Shown here in pieces: positions 8,323 through 18,000 of a stretch of 45,523 bases of DNA; position 1 is the stretch's first letter; the number at the start of each line of letters is the position of its first letter. The notes beneath the pieces are model-generated. The model saw nothing but the letters and a program-made list of their open reading frames with translations, did no database searches and was not told where the DNA came from. The DNA comes from Planctomycetaceae bacterium (lineage in GTDB: Bacteria > Planctomycetota > Planctomycetia > Pirellulales > PNKZ01), in NCBI GenBank assembly GCA_016793115.1, contig JAEUIN010000270.1:1-45523 (forward strand), given 5' to 3'. A program made the translations under genes and the position numbers.

Positions 8323-9096
8323 CTACAAAGCTGCGGGGCTGACTTCCCCGGGGAACTCGCTGAAGTCGTGATATCCGAACATCGTGATTTCGTCGGCATG
8401 GTCTTTGGCCAGTCGACGGAGTTCCCTGAGACTACCGCGACGGAGCTGATCGTCGTCGGCCCGAGCGGCGGCCAGCGCCGAAACCGGATGATCGTCCGTC
8501 GAGAGTTCGATGCGCAGATAGTAGGCGTCGCCGACGTGCAGGAGCCATCGTCCGCCGACGCGAAGGGCGACTCCGCAGTGCCCGACCGTATGGCCGAACA
8601 AGGGGATTAACAAAACCTCGGCTTCGACACTCAGCGGCAATCGCCGCGCTTGCAGACCGTACCAGCTGTCGCGGGACGCAGGATGGGAGACCCAACGCGG
8701 AGCGTGAACGAACTGCGAATTCGAGTAGCGCGGTCGGCCGGCAGACACCGCGGCGAACTCCTCGGCGGAAAGGTGAATCGCGGCAGCGGGAAAATCGGCT
8801 AGCCCGCCGGCATGATCCGGATCGCCGTGCGTGAGCACGATATCGACGACGTCAGTCGTGCGATATCCCAGGCGTCCGATTTGCCGCGCCGCGGTAAGCT
8901 CTTCTTGAAACTGAAAGCCGGCGGCGTCGATCACCGCTCTCCCAATGCGCTCCGCCGGGCGCGCGATGTCGTCAAGTCCGATGCCGGAATCTATCAGCGC
9001 CAGCCGACCGGCGTGCTCGATCAGCACGCAATGACACGACGCTCGTGGGTTCGGCGGAGCGTGCAAAAGACCGCAGTTGAGATGATGGATCTTCAT
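8323..9096 (-). CDS. MBL-fold metallo-hydrolase
   Basis: The 257-residue product has the full metallo-beta-lactamase-fold ligand set. It shows HGDPDH (His90, Asp92, Asp94, His95, with Asp at the second position in place of the commoner His), GHTVGH (His169, His173), GDAYY (Asp190), and YHDF with His243 near the C-terminus. LIDSGIG around residue 38 is the typical preceding strand and turn. There is no signal peptide, so it is cytoplasmic. The overall layout resembles N-acyl-homoserine-lactone lactonase-like and related hydrolases, but the substrate cannot be assigned. The start is the ATG at 9096; the preceding codon is TTG and no strong ribosome-binding site is present. The gene is convergent with the sugar dehydrogenase. 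Confidence 0.85.
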   Translation of the reverse strand: MKIHHLNCGLLHAPPNPRASCHCVLIEHAGRLALIDSGIGLDDIARPAERIGRAVIDAAGFQFQEELTAARQIGRLGYRTTDVVDIVLTHGDPDHAGGLADFPAAAIHLSAEEFAAVSAGRPRYSNSQFVHAPRWVSHPASRDSWYGLQARRLPLSVEAEVLLIPLFGHTVGHCGVALRVGGRWLLHVGDAYYLRIELSTDDHPVSALAAARADDDQLRRGSLRELRRLAKDHADEITMFGYHDFSEFPGEVSPAAL

Positions 9097-9177
9097 CAAG
9101 TGCGCCGGGTATATGCGAGATCAGGTCGCGATGCTCCGATTTTCAGAGATCGGGCGGCTTTTGGCAACCAGCGCGAG

Positions 9178-10083
9178 CTAAGCCGTTGACGGTCCGGCGG
9201 TCGAATGCGTTGCGTCCACGCGGCCGATGATGCGGTCGATGAGTTGGAGCGAGCATTGAAGGCCCATCACGACATCGGTCGCAGTGATGATGCCGACGAG
9301 TTGTTCTCCGTCGAGAACCGGGAGCGATGATATTCGCGATTCCAACAACATCGTTACCGCCTGTGTAAGAGGCGTATCGGCTTGGCAAGTTTGCAGTCGC
9401 CGGCTCATAACGGCTTCCGCCGTGCGGTTTCGGTAACGGCCGAGATCACGATCGCTGATGACTCCGAGTAAACGTCGGAATTCGTCGACCACGAGTAGGT
9501 GTCGGACCTGTTGTGTTTGCATGATCTCACGCAATTCCCGGACGCGCGCCGTCGTCTCTACCGTCGTCAAATGGGTCGTCATCAGGTGCCGAACGCAAAC
9601 TTGATTTGTCATCAGTCTTTCGAGATCGCAGGACAGGTTCTGTAGAATGGCTTGCCGTTTAGCCACAAATTGCGACGCCGTAGATTCGGGCAAGAGTGCC
9701 GGCGAGATAGTTCCACGCGCGCGATGGCGACGACGAAGAAACACACCGGCAAAAGCGGCGGACGTGATGGCCGATGCGGCCGCGGTACCGACGTACGTCA
9801 GGCCGTCGGTCGCAAATGTCGTCGCTTCCGAAACGGCGACTCCTGCGGCAGCTTTCGTCGCCGCCCGTGGAGAGGCGACTGCAACTGTGCTCACTGAAGC
9901 CCCGTTCCAAATCTGTGTCGCGTTCAGAAATGCGCCTTCGATGCTCGGTGCGATATTCACGTAGCCAATTATGCCCACGCCGGCGATGAGCGCCATGACG
10001 GTCGCGTGCTCCGCGACGGAGGAACCTTGTTGACCCCACATGAATCGACGAAGGGAGCGAATGAGCAATGAATCGCAATACAT
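9178..10083 (-). CDS. Flp-pilin-like membrane segment fused to tandem CBS domains
   Basis: The ATG at 10083, preceded by GGAAAG at good spacing, gives 301 residues. Residues 9-45 look like an Flp (type IVb) prepilin: a basic leader, then G20|SSVAEHA with Glu25 at position +5 of the presumed mature chain, then a hydrophobic helix to about residue 44. A linker rich in Ala, Thr and Val follows, then a second hydrophobic helix (about 97-116) ending in RRRHRAR. Two CBS domains follow: VRHLMTTHLTTVE...RHLLVVD...GVISDRDL (about 159-219) and VMSRRLQTC...SLPVLDGEQLVGIITATDV (about 223-279). CBS pairs usually bind adenosine nucleotides. By the positive-inside rule the CBS pair is cytoplasmic. The function is unknown; a nucleotide-responsive membrane regulator is one guess. 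Confidence 0.75.
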   Translation of the reverse strand: MYCDSLLIRSLRRFMWGQQGSSVAEHATVMALIAGVGIIGYVNIAPSIEGAFLNATQIWNGASVSTVAVASPRAATKAAAGVAVSEATTFATDGLTYVGTAAASAITSAAFAGVFLRRRHRARGTISPALLPESTASQFVAKRQAILQNLSCDLERLMTNQVCVRHLMTTHLTTVETTARVRELREIMQTQQVRHLLVVDEFRRLLGVISDRDLGRYRNRTAEAVMSRRLQTCQADTPLTQAVTMLLESRISSLPVLDGEQLVGIITATDVVMGLQCSLQLIDRIIGRVDATHSTAGPSTA

Positions 10084-10573
10084 GGTCGGCTTTCCGGACA
10101 AGGACGTTCCCGCAGTGGATTCTAAGATCCGATCACCAACCTTATGACAGAATCGCTCACTATGACTAAGAGTCGACGACTGAATGGTGAAAGCCGCATT
10201 TCAAGTCGCGCTCGGAAAACCACAGCGCCTAAACTGCAGGGTTCGCACTTACGATGATTCGACGGCGCGACTACATGACATCTTTTGAAGTGCGCTTCGG
10301 CCACTCTGACCTCTCGCTTCCTGTACCCCCCGGCGGACCCTAATCTCGCTGACCTAACCTAGGGAAGTGGGGGAGATGGCTGCGTATGTCGGGCAGTAGG
10401 CCAGGGGACGGCTACAAGTTTGGCCGGCAGTTTCGTCATAATCGGAAAATCTTCTCATCGCTTCCGCTTACGTTCGCCGATAGCTAGGCGACGTGGAGCG
10501 CCGTTTCGACGACGATCGCGCTCGCAATCGTATGCTTGCAGCCCTAGCACGCCGTGCAACAAGGATGTTGCCC
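10084..10573. other. Divergent intergenic region, no gene seen
   Basis: About 490 bases separate the divergent starts of the CBS fusion gene and the metallophosphoesterase gene. Short open frames are present on both strands, but none has a recognisable sequence. The plus-strand frame of the downstream gene is open from 10493, so a longer N-terminus is formally possible. The region should contain both promoters, but I could not identify convincing -35/-10 elements or a terminator. Confidence 0.4.
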
Positions 10574-12067
10574 ATGCTCGTCATTATCAGCGACCTGCAT
10601 CTCACCGACGGAACCAGCGGCGCGACGATCTCGTCGGGCGCGTTCGAAGTGTTCGCCGAGCGATTGCAAGACTTAGCCTGCGCAGCTTCTTATCGCGTCG
10701 ACGGTTCGTACCGTCCGGTCGAAGAAGTCGACGTTCTGCTGTTGGGGGACGTGCTCGACGTGATTCGCTCAACACGTTGGCTCACTCGGAAAGACGTGCG
10801 CCCGTGGACGGACGCTAATCGCCCGGAGTTCGTGGAAATGGTGACTCAGATCACCGCAGGCATTCTGAAGCAAAATGAAGAATCATTCGCCGTGCTGCGC
10901 CGCCTGAGCGAAGGGGGCGTAGCGCTCGCGCCCGCCGATAAACTCGGCCGTCCGGCGGCGACTCGCGAGCAGTATCCGGTCAAAGTCAACATTCACTATA
11001 TGGTCGGCAATCACGATTGGTTCTATCGATTGCCGGGGCCGAGCTTCGATCTGTTGCGGCAGTCGGTGGTGCGTCATTTGGGGCTGGCGAATCGGCCGGA
11101 TCAGCCGTTTCCTCACGATCCGCACGAAAGTGAGACGTTGCTTGAGACGATGCGTCGTCACAAGGTGTTCGCCCGCCACGGCGACATCTACGATCCCTTC
11201 AACTTCGAAGGGGATCGCAACGTCAGCAGCTTAGGAGACGCGATCGTCGTCGAACTATTGAATCGCTTCCCCGCGGTCGTCGAAGAGGAGATGGGCGCCG
11301 ATTTGCCCGATGCGGCGTTCTACGGTCTGCGCGAAATCGACAATGTGCGGCCGCTGCTCCTGGTGCCGGTTTGGATCGACGGAATTCTCGAGCGGACATG
11401 TGCGTTTCCGGAACTGCGCAAGCGCGTTAAGTTGATTTGGGACAGATTGGCCGATCAATTCTTGGAAAACGCCTTCGTTCGCGAGCGCGACACGTGGAAC
11501 CCGAACGACTTGGTCGACAATCTGCAGCGGGTGCTGAAATTCAGCAAGCGCATTTCGGTGGGCTGGGCGGCGTCGCTGTTGTCGTATGTCAACGGGTTGC
11601 GCGGCCAGGACAGCGAATCCTATGCGAACCATGCCTTGGCCGAGCAAGACTTTCGCAATCGCCGCGCGAAGCATATCGTTTACGGACACACGCACTACGC
11701 CGAAAGCGTCCCGCTCGACGCGAGCTACGCCGAGGGCTATGTGCTGAACCAGAACTATTTCAATTCCGGAACGTGGCGACGCGTGCATCGGCAAACGACG
11801 CTGGCGCCGAGCGAGCACGAGTTCCTGCCGTCGGACGTGATGACGTATCTGACGTTCTTCCAGGCGGACGAACGGAAAGGCCGTCCTTATGAAACCTGGT
11901 CGGGAACCTTGGGAATCAGTCCCGCCGAAAGCGTCGTCCGAAGAGTCGACCTCGCCGAAGACGCGCTCCGCGGGCGTCATGTTTCGACATCAGCTCTACA
12001 AGGACGAGCCCCGCACTTTAGCACCGCGGCATTTAAGCCCGCGGCAGCCCCCACTCGTCGAAAGTAA
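10574..12067 (+). CDS. Calcineurin-like metallophosphoesterase
   Basis: The 497-residue product starts with LVIISDLHLTDG, then LLLGDVLDVI, GNHDWFYRLPG, a HGDIYDPFN block and, near residue 375, VYGHTHYAES. These are the ordered metal-binding motifs (D-x-H, GDxxD, GNHD, GHTH) of the calcineurin-like phosphoesterase superfamily. The HGDIYD block resembles UDP-2,3-diacylglucosamine hydrolase (LpxH)-type enzymes, but the protein is about twice as long as LpxH and the substrate is not assignable. I chose the ATG at 10574 because AAGGA lies about eight bases upstream and the phosphoesterase fold begins at once; ATG codons at 10565 and 10493 are alternatives. No signal peptide is visible. The last about 30 codons overlap the next gene and contain a palindromic repeat-like sequence, so the tail may be a late addition. 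Confidence 0.85.
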   Translation: MLVIISDLHLTDGTSGATISSGAFEVFAERLQDLACAASYRVDGSYRPVEEVDVLLLGDVLDVIRSTRWLTRKDVRPWTDANRPEFVEMVTQITAGILKQNEESFAVLRRLSEGGVALAPADKLGRPAATREQYPVKVNIHYMVGNHDWFYRLPGPSFDLLRQSVVRHLGLANRPDQPFPHDPHESETLLETMRRHKVFARHGDIYDPFNFEGDRNVSSLGDAIVVELLNRFPAVVEEEMGADLPDAAFYGLREIDNVRPLLLVPVWIDGILERTCAFPELRKRVKLIWDRLADQFLENAFVRERDTWNPNDLVDNLQRVLKFSKRISVGWAASLLSYVNGLRGQDSESYANHALAEQDFRNRRAKHIVYGHTHYAESVPLDASYAEGYVLNQNYFNSGTWRRVHRQTTLAPSEHEFLPSDVMTYLTFFQADERKGRPYETWSGTLGISPAESVVRRVDLAEDALRGRHVSTSALQGRAPHFSTAAFKPAAAPTRRK

Positions 12068-13157
12068 CGAGTGGACCTCGAGTTTGAACGAGGCGGCCGC
12101 CCGGCTAAGCGCCGGGGGAGTGCGGCTGGTCTATTTGCTCCACGGCACGTTTGCCGGGACCGACTCGTTGGGACTACTACGCGAATTAGGGCGATTCTTT
12201 CCGGCGCTGCGCGACGGACTTGCGCGAATCGCCAAACGGCTCGTCGATGCGGCGATGAGCGATAACGGAAACTTCACTGCGCTTTACGCGCGTCGGTTTG
12301 AGCAGGCCTTTCGCGCGATCGGCGACGAGCGGACGCGGGTCGTCGGCGCGGCTTGGAGCGGCGAGAATCATCACCTCGGGCGAGCCGACGCCGCAGTGCG
12401 GATGATCGAGCATTTGGCCTCGCTGCGGCTCGTCGAAGAGCCCTATCTGGCTGACGGCCCGCGTGTGATGATTTGGGGGCATAGTCATGCGGGCAACGTC
12501 ATGGCGATGTTATCGCAATTGCTGAGTTGCGACGGCGACTTGCTCCGGGCTTTTTTTGACGCGGCACGTTGCCACTATCAATTACCGATCTTCGGACGGA
12601 TTGAGATCGCTTACTGGCAGGCGGTCGAAGAATTGCTTCGCGGACATCGTCGTTCGGTCGTCCGTTATCCGCTCGACTTCGTGACTTTCGGCACGCCGAT
12701 TCGCTACGGCTGGAACGAACGGGGCTTTGCGCGATTGTTGCACTTCGTGAATCACCGGCCGGCCGACGGTCTCCCACCGCATTTAACGACGCCGCCGACC
12801 TCGGTCGACGACGTTTTAACGGCAAGGCACGGCGACTACATTCAGCAGTTCGGCATCGCCGGAACGAACACGCCGCCGTTTCCGCTGCTGCGCGCTTGGT
12901 GGGCCGATCGACGCTTGAATCGCTTGTTGCAGCCCGCCGACTTGACGTCGTGGAACTTGCCGGAGCGGCTGAAGTCCGGCGTGCGCGTGCCGGATGCGGG
13001 GCAGACTTTGCTGGTCGACTATGGTCCGCCGCGCGACGGCATCGAAGAGCACTTAGCCGGCCATGCCGTTTACACACGGCTGACGTGGCTGCCCTTTCAT
13101 GCCGCGGAAACGGCGCGGACTCTCTACAGTGACGCTCCCGGTGCCGCGCCGGCCTGA
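11979..13157 (+). CDS. Alpha/beta-hydrolase-like protein with GHSHAG nucleophile motif
   Basis: From the ATG at 11979 the product has 392 residues. LVYLLHGTFAGTD near residue 50 is a typical oxyanion-loop HG strand, and VMIWGHSHAGNVMAM holds a G-x-S-x-G nucleophile elbow, so the fold is most likely that of a lipase-like serine hydrolase. FVTFGTPIRYGW further on is also seen in lipase-like proteins. The catalytic Asp and His are not certain. The frame is open from 11889, and the chosen start still overlaps the upstream metallophosphoesterase by 89 bases in another frame, which suggests translational coupling. No signal peptide is seen. The gene ends three bases before the convergent pseudopilin operon. 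The substrate is unknown. Confidence 0.65.
   Translation: MFRHQLYKDEPRTLAPRHLSPRQPPLVESNEWTSSLNEAAARLSAGGVRLVYLLHGTFAGTDSLGLLRELGRFFPALRDGLARIAKRLVDAAMSDNGNFTALYARRFEQAFRAIGDERTRVVGAAWSGENHHLGRADAAVRMIEHLASLRLVEEPYLADGPRVMIWGHSHAGNVMAMLSQLLSCDGDLLRAFFDAARCHYQLPIFGRIEIAYWQAVEELLRGHRRSVVRYPLDFVTFGTPIRYGWNERGFARLLHFVNHRPADGLPPHLTTPPTSVDDVLTARHGDYIQQFGIAGTNTPPFPLLRAWWADRRLNRLLQPADLTSWNLPERLKSGVRVPDAGQTLLVDYGPPRDGIEEHLAGHAVYTRLTWLPFHAAETARTLYSDAPGAAPA
12017..12052. repeat. Possible degenerate hairpin repeat inside coding sequence
   Basis: TTTAGCACCGCGGC, a short AT-rich centre, then GCCCGCGGCAGCCCCC forms an imperfect GC-rich hairpin. Its layout (TTTAGC, GC stem, short loop, GC stem, CAG) resembles the hairpins of the 117-bp repeats at 44670 and 45237. 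It falls in the last codons of the metallophosphoesterase and the first codons of the hydrolase. The relationship is suggested by shape and partial sequence only. Confidence 0.35.
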
Positions 13158-13160
13158 CGA

Positions 13161-15011
13161 TTACAGCGGCACGAATTCGTGTACCACGGTCACTTCGCGG
13201 ACTTCCTTGCTGTCTTGTTCCATGACGCGAATCGTGATCTTGAGACCACGGAGCGGCGATCGATAGGGAGGCGGCGCTTCTTGCTCTCCGGTCGTTACGG
13301 CTCCCGCGAAATAGTAGTTCGGCTCGTCGACGAGGCCGTTGCCGTTGTCGTCGACGCCGTTGGTCAACTCGTCGATGACTCCGTCGCCGTCGTTATCGAC
13401 CCCGTCGTACTCATAGTGAGTCGACCACGTGTCCCATACGGCAGGGCGATTAAAATCGCCGTTGGTGGGATTACCGGAGAGAGGGCCGTCGCCCGGATAG
13501 GCGAATTGGGCGCGGGGGAGGAGACAGCGGCGATTAAACGGCGCGCCGTTTTCCATGCGAACCAGCGCGGAACTCGTGCCGTTGTCCATATAGTTGGTAT
13601 AACGCGTGCGGTTGTTCGTCGTGCCGGTGAATGCACGTTCTTGCGCCATGTAGTTCAAGTCGGCGAAAGCGCCGAACGCGACCGGTTGATTGGCGACGGC
13701 CGTGGGGCCGCCGTTAAAGACGTCAACCGCGCGGGGATAGCCGCCGTCGCCGGGGACCAGCACAGAGGCGTTGTTCGGGTTCGTCGTCGTCGCCGCCGCG
13801 CGGAATACCGGAGCTCCGGGATCCCAAGCCTTGACGTCGAAACTAACGACGTCGGTAAGCATAATGTCGTCGCCGACGCGCGAGCCGTTGCCAAGCGTTT
13901 GCATGATCGCATAGCCGACCGGCGGCGTCGGGGTGAACGTGCTTTTGAGAACATAAACGCCCGTCGAAGATTTCTTTTCGGGATTCGGCAGAGGGAAGCT
14001 GCCGTTGGTTTGCTCTCCCAACGTGGGAAGCGAGAGAGCCGAGGTCGAGAAGGGCCAGCCGATCGTGTAGACGCTCCCCGGGTTGTAGATGTAGTGCGCG
14101 TTGACGTTGCTGTTGTTCTGCGGGGCCACGTAGAGCATCTGATACGGCCAGAGGTACGGCTGATGAAGCGAGCGACGTTCGCGCATCGTTAGGTCGCCGA
14201 GGGAGTTCTTCGCGGTGCGAGGATCGAGCGCACGACGATTTGTGGTGAGGTTGAGCGGCATTAACGTCGTTTCAAAATTCCCTCCCTCGGGCCGCAATGA
14301 GAGATCGACTTCCGCATACGTCGGATTGGCCTGATCGCCCACCCAGACGGTGGCGTTGGGCTGCACCAGCCAGAGGCGACGATGGAGCGAGTAGAATTCC
14401 GGTCGGCTGTCGCCGCGGACCGAGTTTTGTTCCGTTTGTGTGCGACGGCGGAGGAACCAAGCGACTTCACCGTAACGCGACTTGATGGCCAGATTGACGC
14501 CGTTTTTGATGCCGCCGCGGCCCACGAAGCGGTCGTCGAAGCTGGCCGTCGTGAACATCAAAATGTCGTCTACGTCGCCGATGACCGAGTTGACGACTTG
14601 ATTCGTCGCCGCGCCCCGCGAGCGATACCAATCTCCGCCGAGATTCTCGCCGACGTCGCCGCCGCTGCTGCCCGCGGCGTATTGCGAGTTCGCCACACGC
14701 GGCCCTTCGACGTATTCGAAGTAGCCGAGGTTCATATGCGGATCGAGCGGCGGAACGGTCGGAGCGGTGATTCCACGCAGGTCCGCGATCAAGCGGTGCT
14801 TGGCATGGCGAAGCTGGTCGTTCAAGTCCATGTTGGCGCGGCTGTTGTTGATGCCGTCGCTCACATTGGCGAACATCTCCATCACCAAGCCCATCAAGAT
14901 CAGCGTCACGGTGAGCGCGATCATCACTTCCAGCAGCGTGAAACCGGCCTCGCGAAGCGGCGCTGCCGATAAGTACCCGCAGTCGGACTTGAGTCTGTTC
15001 GAGCGTGTCAT
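13161..15011 (-). CDS. Large J-like prepilin-type protein
   Basis: The 616-residue product has a prepilin leader with presumed cleavage G23|FTLLE (Glu28 at +5), followed by the hydrophobic helix VMIALTVTLILMGLVMEMF. Its order after the K-like gene, the LNDQLRHAKHRLIADLRG helix, and the C-terminal RGLKITIRVME strand fit a GspJ/PilW-like minor pseudopilin. The usual GspJ has about 200 residues, so this is about three times as long. Two acidic loops, DNDGDG and DDNGNG, lie in residues of about 536-564 and resemble calcium-binding loops. The protein is expected to be processed by prepilin peptidase and built into a pseudopilus tip. It is the last gene of the operon and has only a weak ribosome-binding site. 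Confidence 0.8.
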   Translation of the reverse strand: MTRSNRLKSDCGYLSAAPLREAGFTLLEVMIALTVTLILMGLVMEMFANVSDGINNSRANMDLNDQLRHAKHRLIADLRGITAPTVPPLDPHMNLGYFEYVEGPRVANSQYAAGSSGGDVGENLGGDWYRSRGAATNQVVNSVIGDVDDILMFTTASFDDRFVGRGGIKNGVNLAIKSRYGEVAWFLRRRTQTEQNSVRGDSRPEFYSLHRRLWLVQPNATVWVGDQANPTYAEVDLSLRPEGGNFETTLMPLNLTTNRRALDPRTAKNSLGDLTMRERRSLHQPYLWPYQMLYVAPQNNSNVNAHYIYNPGSVYTIGWPFSTSALSLPTLGEQTNGSFPLPNPEKKSSTGVYVLKSTFTPTPPVGYAIMQTLGNGSRVGDDIMLTDVVSFDVKAWDPGAPVFRAAATTTNPNNASVLVPGDGGYPRAVDVFNGGPTAVANQPVAFGAFADLNYMAQERAFTGTTNNRTRYTNYMDNGTSSALVRMENGAPFNRRCLLPRAQFAYPGDGPLSGNPTNGDFNRPAVWDTWSTHYEYDGVDNDGDGVIDELTNGVDDNGNGLVDEPNYYFAGAVTTGEQEAPPPYRSPLRGLKITIRVMEQDSKEVREVTVVHEFVPL

Positions 15012-15074
15012 GATCGTAAATCGCTTCGTACGACGGATGGTGATGTGTGACGGAGCTAACGCCGGCGGCCGCGA

Positions 15075-18000
15075 TCAGTCGACGATGCGTTTAATGAGGA
15101 AGCAGCGGTCGACGTTTAGGTTTTCGCCGCGCAAGAAGCCCACGGGAATTGTGCGGTCGATGATCGCGAAGGCCCGGTGACGCTGCGCCTCGCCGTTGTC
15201 GCTGCCGAGCTCTCGCAAAATGCGGAACCCGTCCGGGAAACGGTGTTTGTTCTGGAACTCGGCGCCCAGCGGATGGCCCGACTGTACGGGATACTGCTGC
15301 TGCGGCGCGACGCGTTCGCATTCAAAATACCCGACGGTCACCCAAACGGCATAGACGTTCGAACGGGTCGTGATGGTGTTGCTGAGCTTCGTATACATCT
15401 GATAGCGGAAAAACGGATTGCGATCCGTATTGCGGAAATCCGTATCCTTCACGCGGATGTTTTCGACCACCTGCGTACCCGAGTAGCTCGTGGTCGAGTA
15501 GACGTCGATGTTGTTGATGTAATGCACCAGCGAACTCGTGTAGCCGGAATACTGCCACCACTTCGGTTTGGTGACCGTATTGCCCGGAATATATGCGTCG
15601 TCGAACGACTGCGTATTCGACGAATTGCGCGGCCCATGCCTAAACGGCCGCGGATAGTTCAGCGCGAACAACGGATCGAAACGTGGGTCGATCATCGCCG
15701 GTGAATAGAGGTTGTTCTGGGTGTCGCTAAACACCGGGCCGACCGGACTGTTCGTAGCGCCCGAAGTCGTCTGCCCGTTCAAGTTCGACGTGTTTGCCGG
15801 GAACGGCAACCACTGCGTCGACCAAGGATTCCAAGTCGTGTCCGCTCGGCGGAGCAGCGTCGAGTCGACGGCGAGCAAGGCTCGGTCCGGCCAAGTCTTC
15901 GGCTTCGGTTGGCCCGGAGTCGTCTGATCGATTCCCACGGCCGAGGAGAACCGCTTGAAGTTGTGCGAGACGGCCGAGTAGTCCGACATGAACGAGCGGA
16001 ACGGATTGGTGAACATCGACGGGCGGATCACCTTGTACGGCAGGCCGTCGTAGATGAGTTCGTCGTGGCGCGAGTAGTTGGCCGGGCTGCCGCCGTTCCA
16101 GAACGGGTGGAGAAACCGGTCGTCGGAATAGACGATCGGACCGGCGGGGTTCCAGTACTGCCAGTTCTCGTAGACGCCGTTCGGGCCGCGCGGGTCGGCA
16201 CGCGGATCGTCGGCGAACATGCTGGCGAACGCCGAGTAGAAGTTGCTCGCGTAGTCCTCGCTCGGGTTGAACATATAGGGGCCGACCGTGACGTCGTTCG
16301 AACCCAAGAGCCCGTCGATTTGGGCGACGAGGCCGTCGCGCGGATTCAGCGGATGCGTGCCGGGCACATATCGGACACCGGCCCTCGCTTCAAATTTGCC
16401 GGAGTAGGTCGAGGTCTTCCCCTGCCGCTGCATCGTCATTTGCCGCGGAGTTTGGCCGTAGTTACTACCGACCGGGGCGTTTTGCAAACCGTTGGCGGCG
16501 ACGGTGTCGAAATTGTCACGACGCGTGCGGTTGTCTGCGACGTCCGAAGCTCCGCTTAGCGAGCGAACGGCGGGGAAAAACTCATTGAGCACGGAGCGCC
16601 AAATTGCCGCGCCGTCGTCGCGAGTTCGTTCGTGGCGATTGTGGAAGTTGAAGTAGTATTGGTTGGTGCTACTTTCCGTGCGGCTGAAAGCGTGGGTGGC
16701 AAGCGGAATGATCGTGTTGATATTCACGCGACCCGGCTCACGATAGTTTGGTATCGCGTTGTAGGGAGCGGTGAACGGCCAGCCGTAATGCTCCCACGGG
16801 GTGCCGAAACCGCCGCCCATGGCCGAGGCCGCGGCCGTGAGGCCTTGGTTATAAGTTTGATTGTAGTGCGGCTGCTTGGTTCCCGAAAAACGCGAGGGTA
16901 CCGTGACAAACTCAAACAGCCGATAGTGGTTCGCCGCCGTCGGTTGCTCATAATGAACCGCCTTGGGGGGGATTTCGCCGGTGACCGACTTATCGACGAA
17001 CATATGACCCGTCGGCCGAACGAACGGGTAACTGATGTTGCCGTTGAGGTCCGGGTCGTTGCCGAACTGCTGAGCGCCCGCAGCATTGCTCGATTCGAAG
17101 AAATTCAGCAAATGATTGAACGGCGGAGTGACCAGATAACCGGCTTCAAATTGTCCGGCGTACACACTGGCTTGCGGATTTGCGTGACCGGTCGAAACGC
17201 TTCCCTTAGCCGCTTTGATCGGCGGCATGTAGTGGTTGGCCGCGCGGCGACCAGTGAATGGAGCATAGCGACTCGCATAGAGCGTGTTTCCAGTTGACGT
17301 ATCCGGCATACTCGGCGGCAGCGTTTCCCGCATTGAGTATTCGTGGAACAAGCGCCCCGGGCTCGAGGCCGGCACAAGCATCAGTTCCATCGATCCGGCG
17401 AAGGGGCGGTTGTTCCAAGTGAGCCAGTTGAAAGGCCGGCGGGGCATGCCGATGTAGCGCATCTGATTATGGTTCGCGCCGTAGAGCGAGCGATCGACCA
17501 AGTCGGCTTCGGTGAACCAGCCGGCGAACTGCCTGGCGTTTCCAAGTGGGCGACGAATCGGTTCGCGGACCGGGGACATGCGGAAGCCGACTCGCTGGGG
17601 TTGAGAAGGCGGCCCCGTCGGATTGTCCGGGTTAAGCGCATTTGAAATCCAGCCCGTCCCCTGCGTGGGTAGGTTTGATTGTGAGACTATCCACGAGCGC
17701 ATGTGGTGATAGCCGAGATTCAGATAGCCGAAAGTATGATCAAATGGATCTTTCCAGCGTGTCAACTGAACACGGTAATAGTTGTTATTTGGAATGGTAC
17801 CGCTGCCGTTGAACGTGGTGCTGAAGATGTGGTACACCTGGCTGCCTACATTCATCGGATCGACGGCAGTAGTGATCCATGGCGAATCGGATACGGTGTG
17901 CGTCAACGGCGGTCGCGTATCGAAATCAGGGGATGTGTCCTTCCAGTCGGGCATCGACCATAGATCGAAGTAGGAATAATTGCCATGCAGAGGCGTTCGC

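Noticed and set aside
13161..15011. Dockerin or EF-hand domain in the J-like protein
   Set aside because: The DNDGDG and DDNGNG loops look like calcium loops, but the two-helix dockerin framework is absent; they are reported as loops only.
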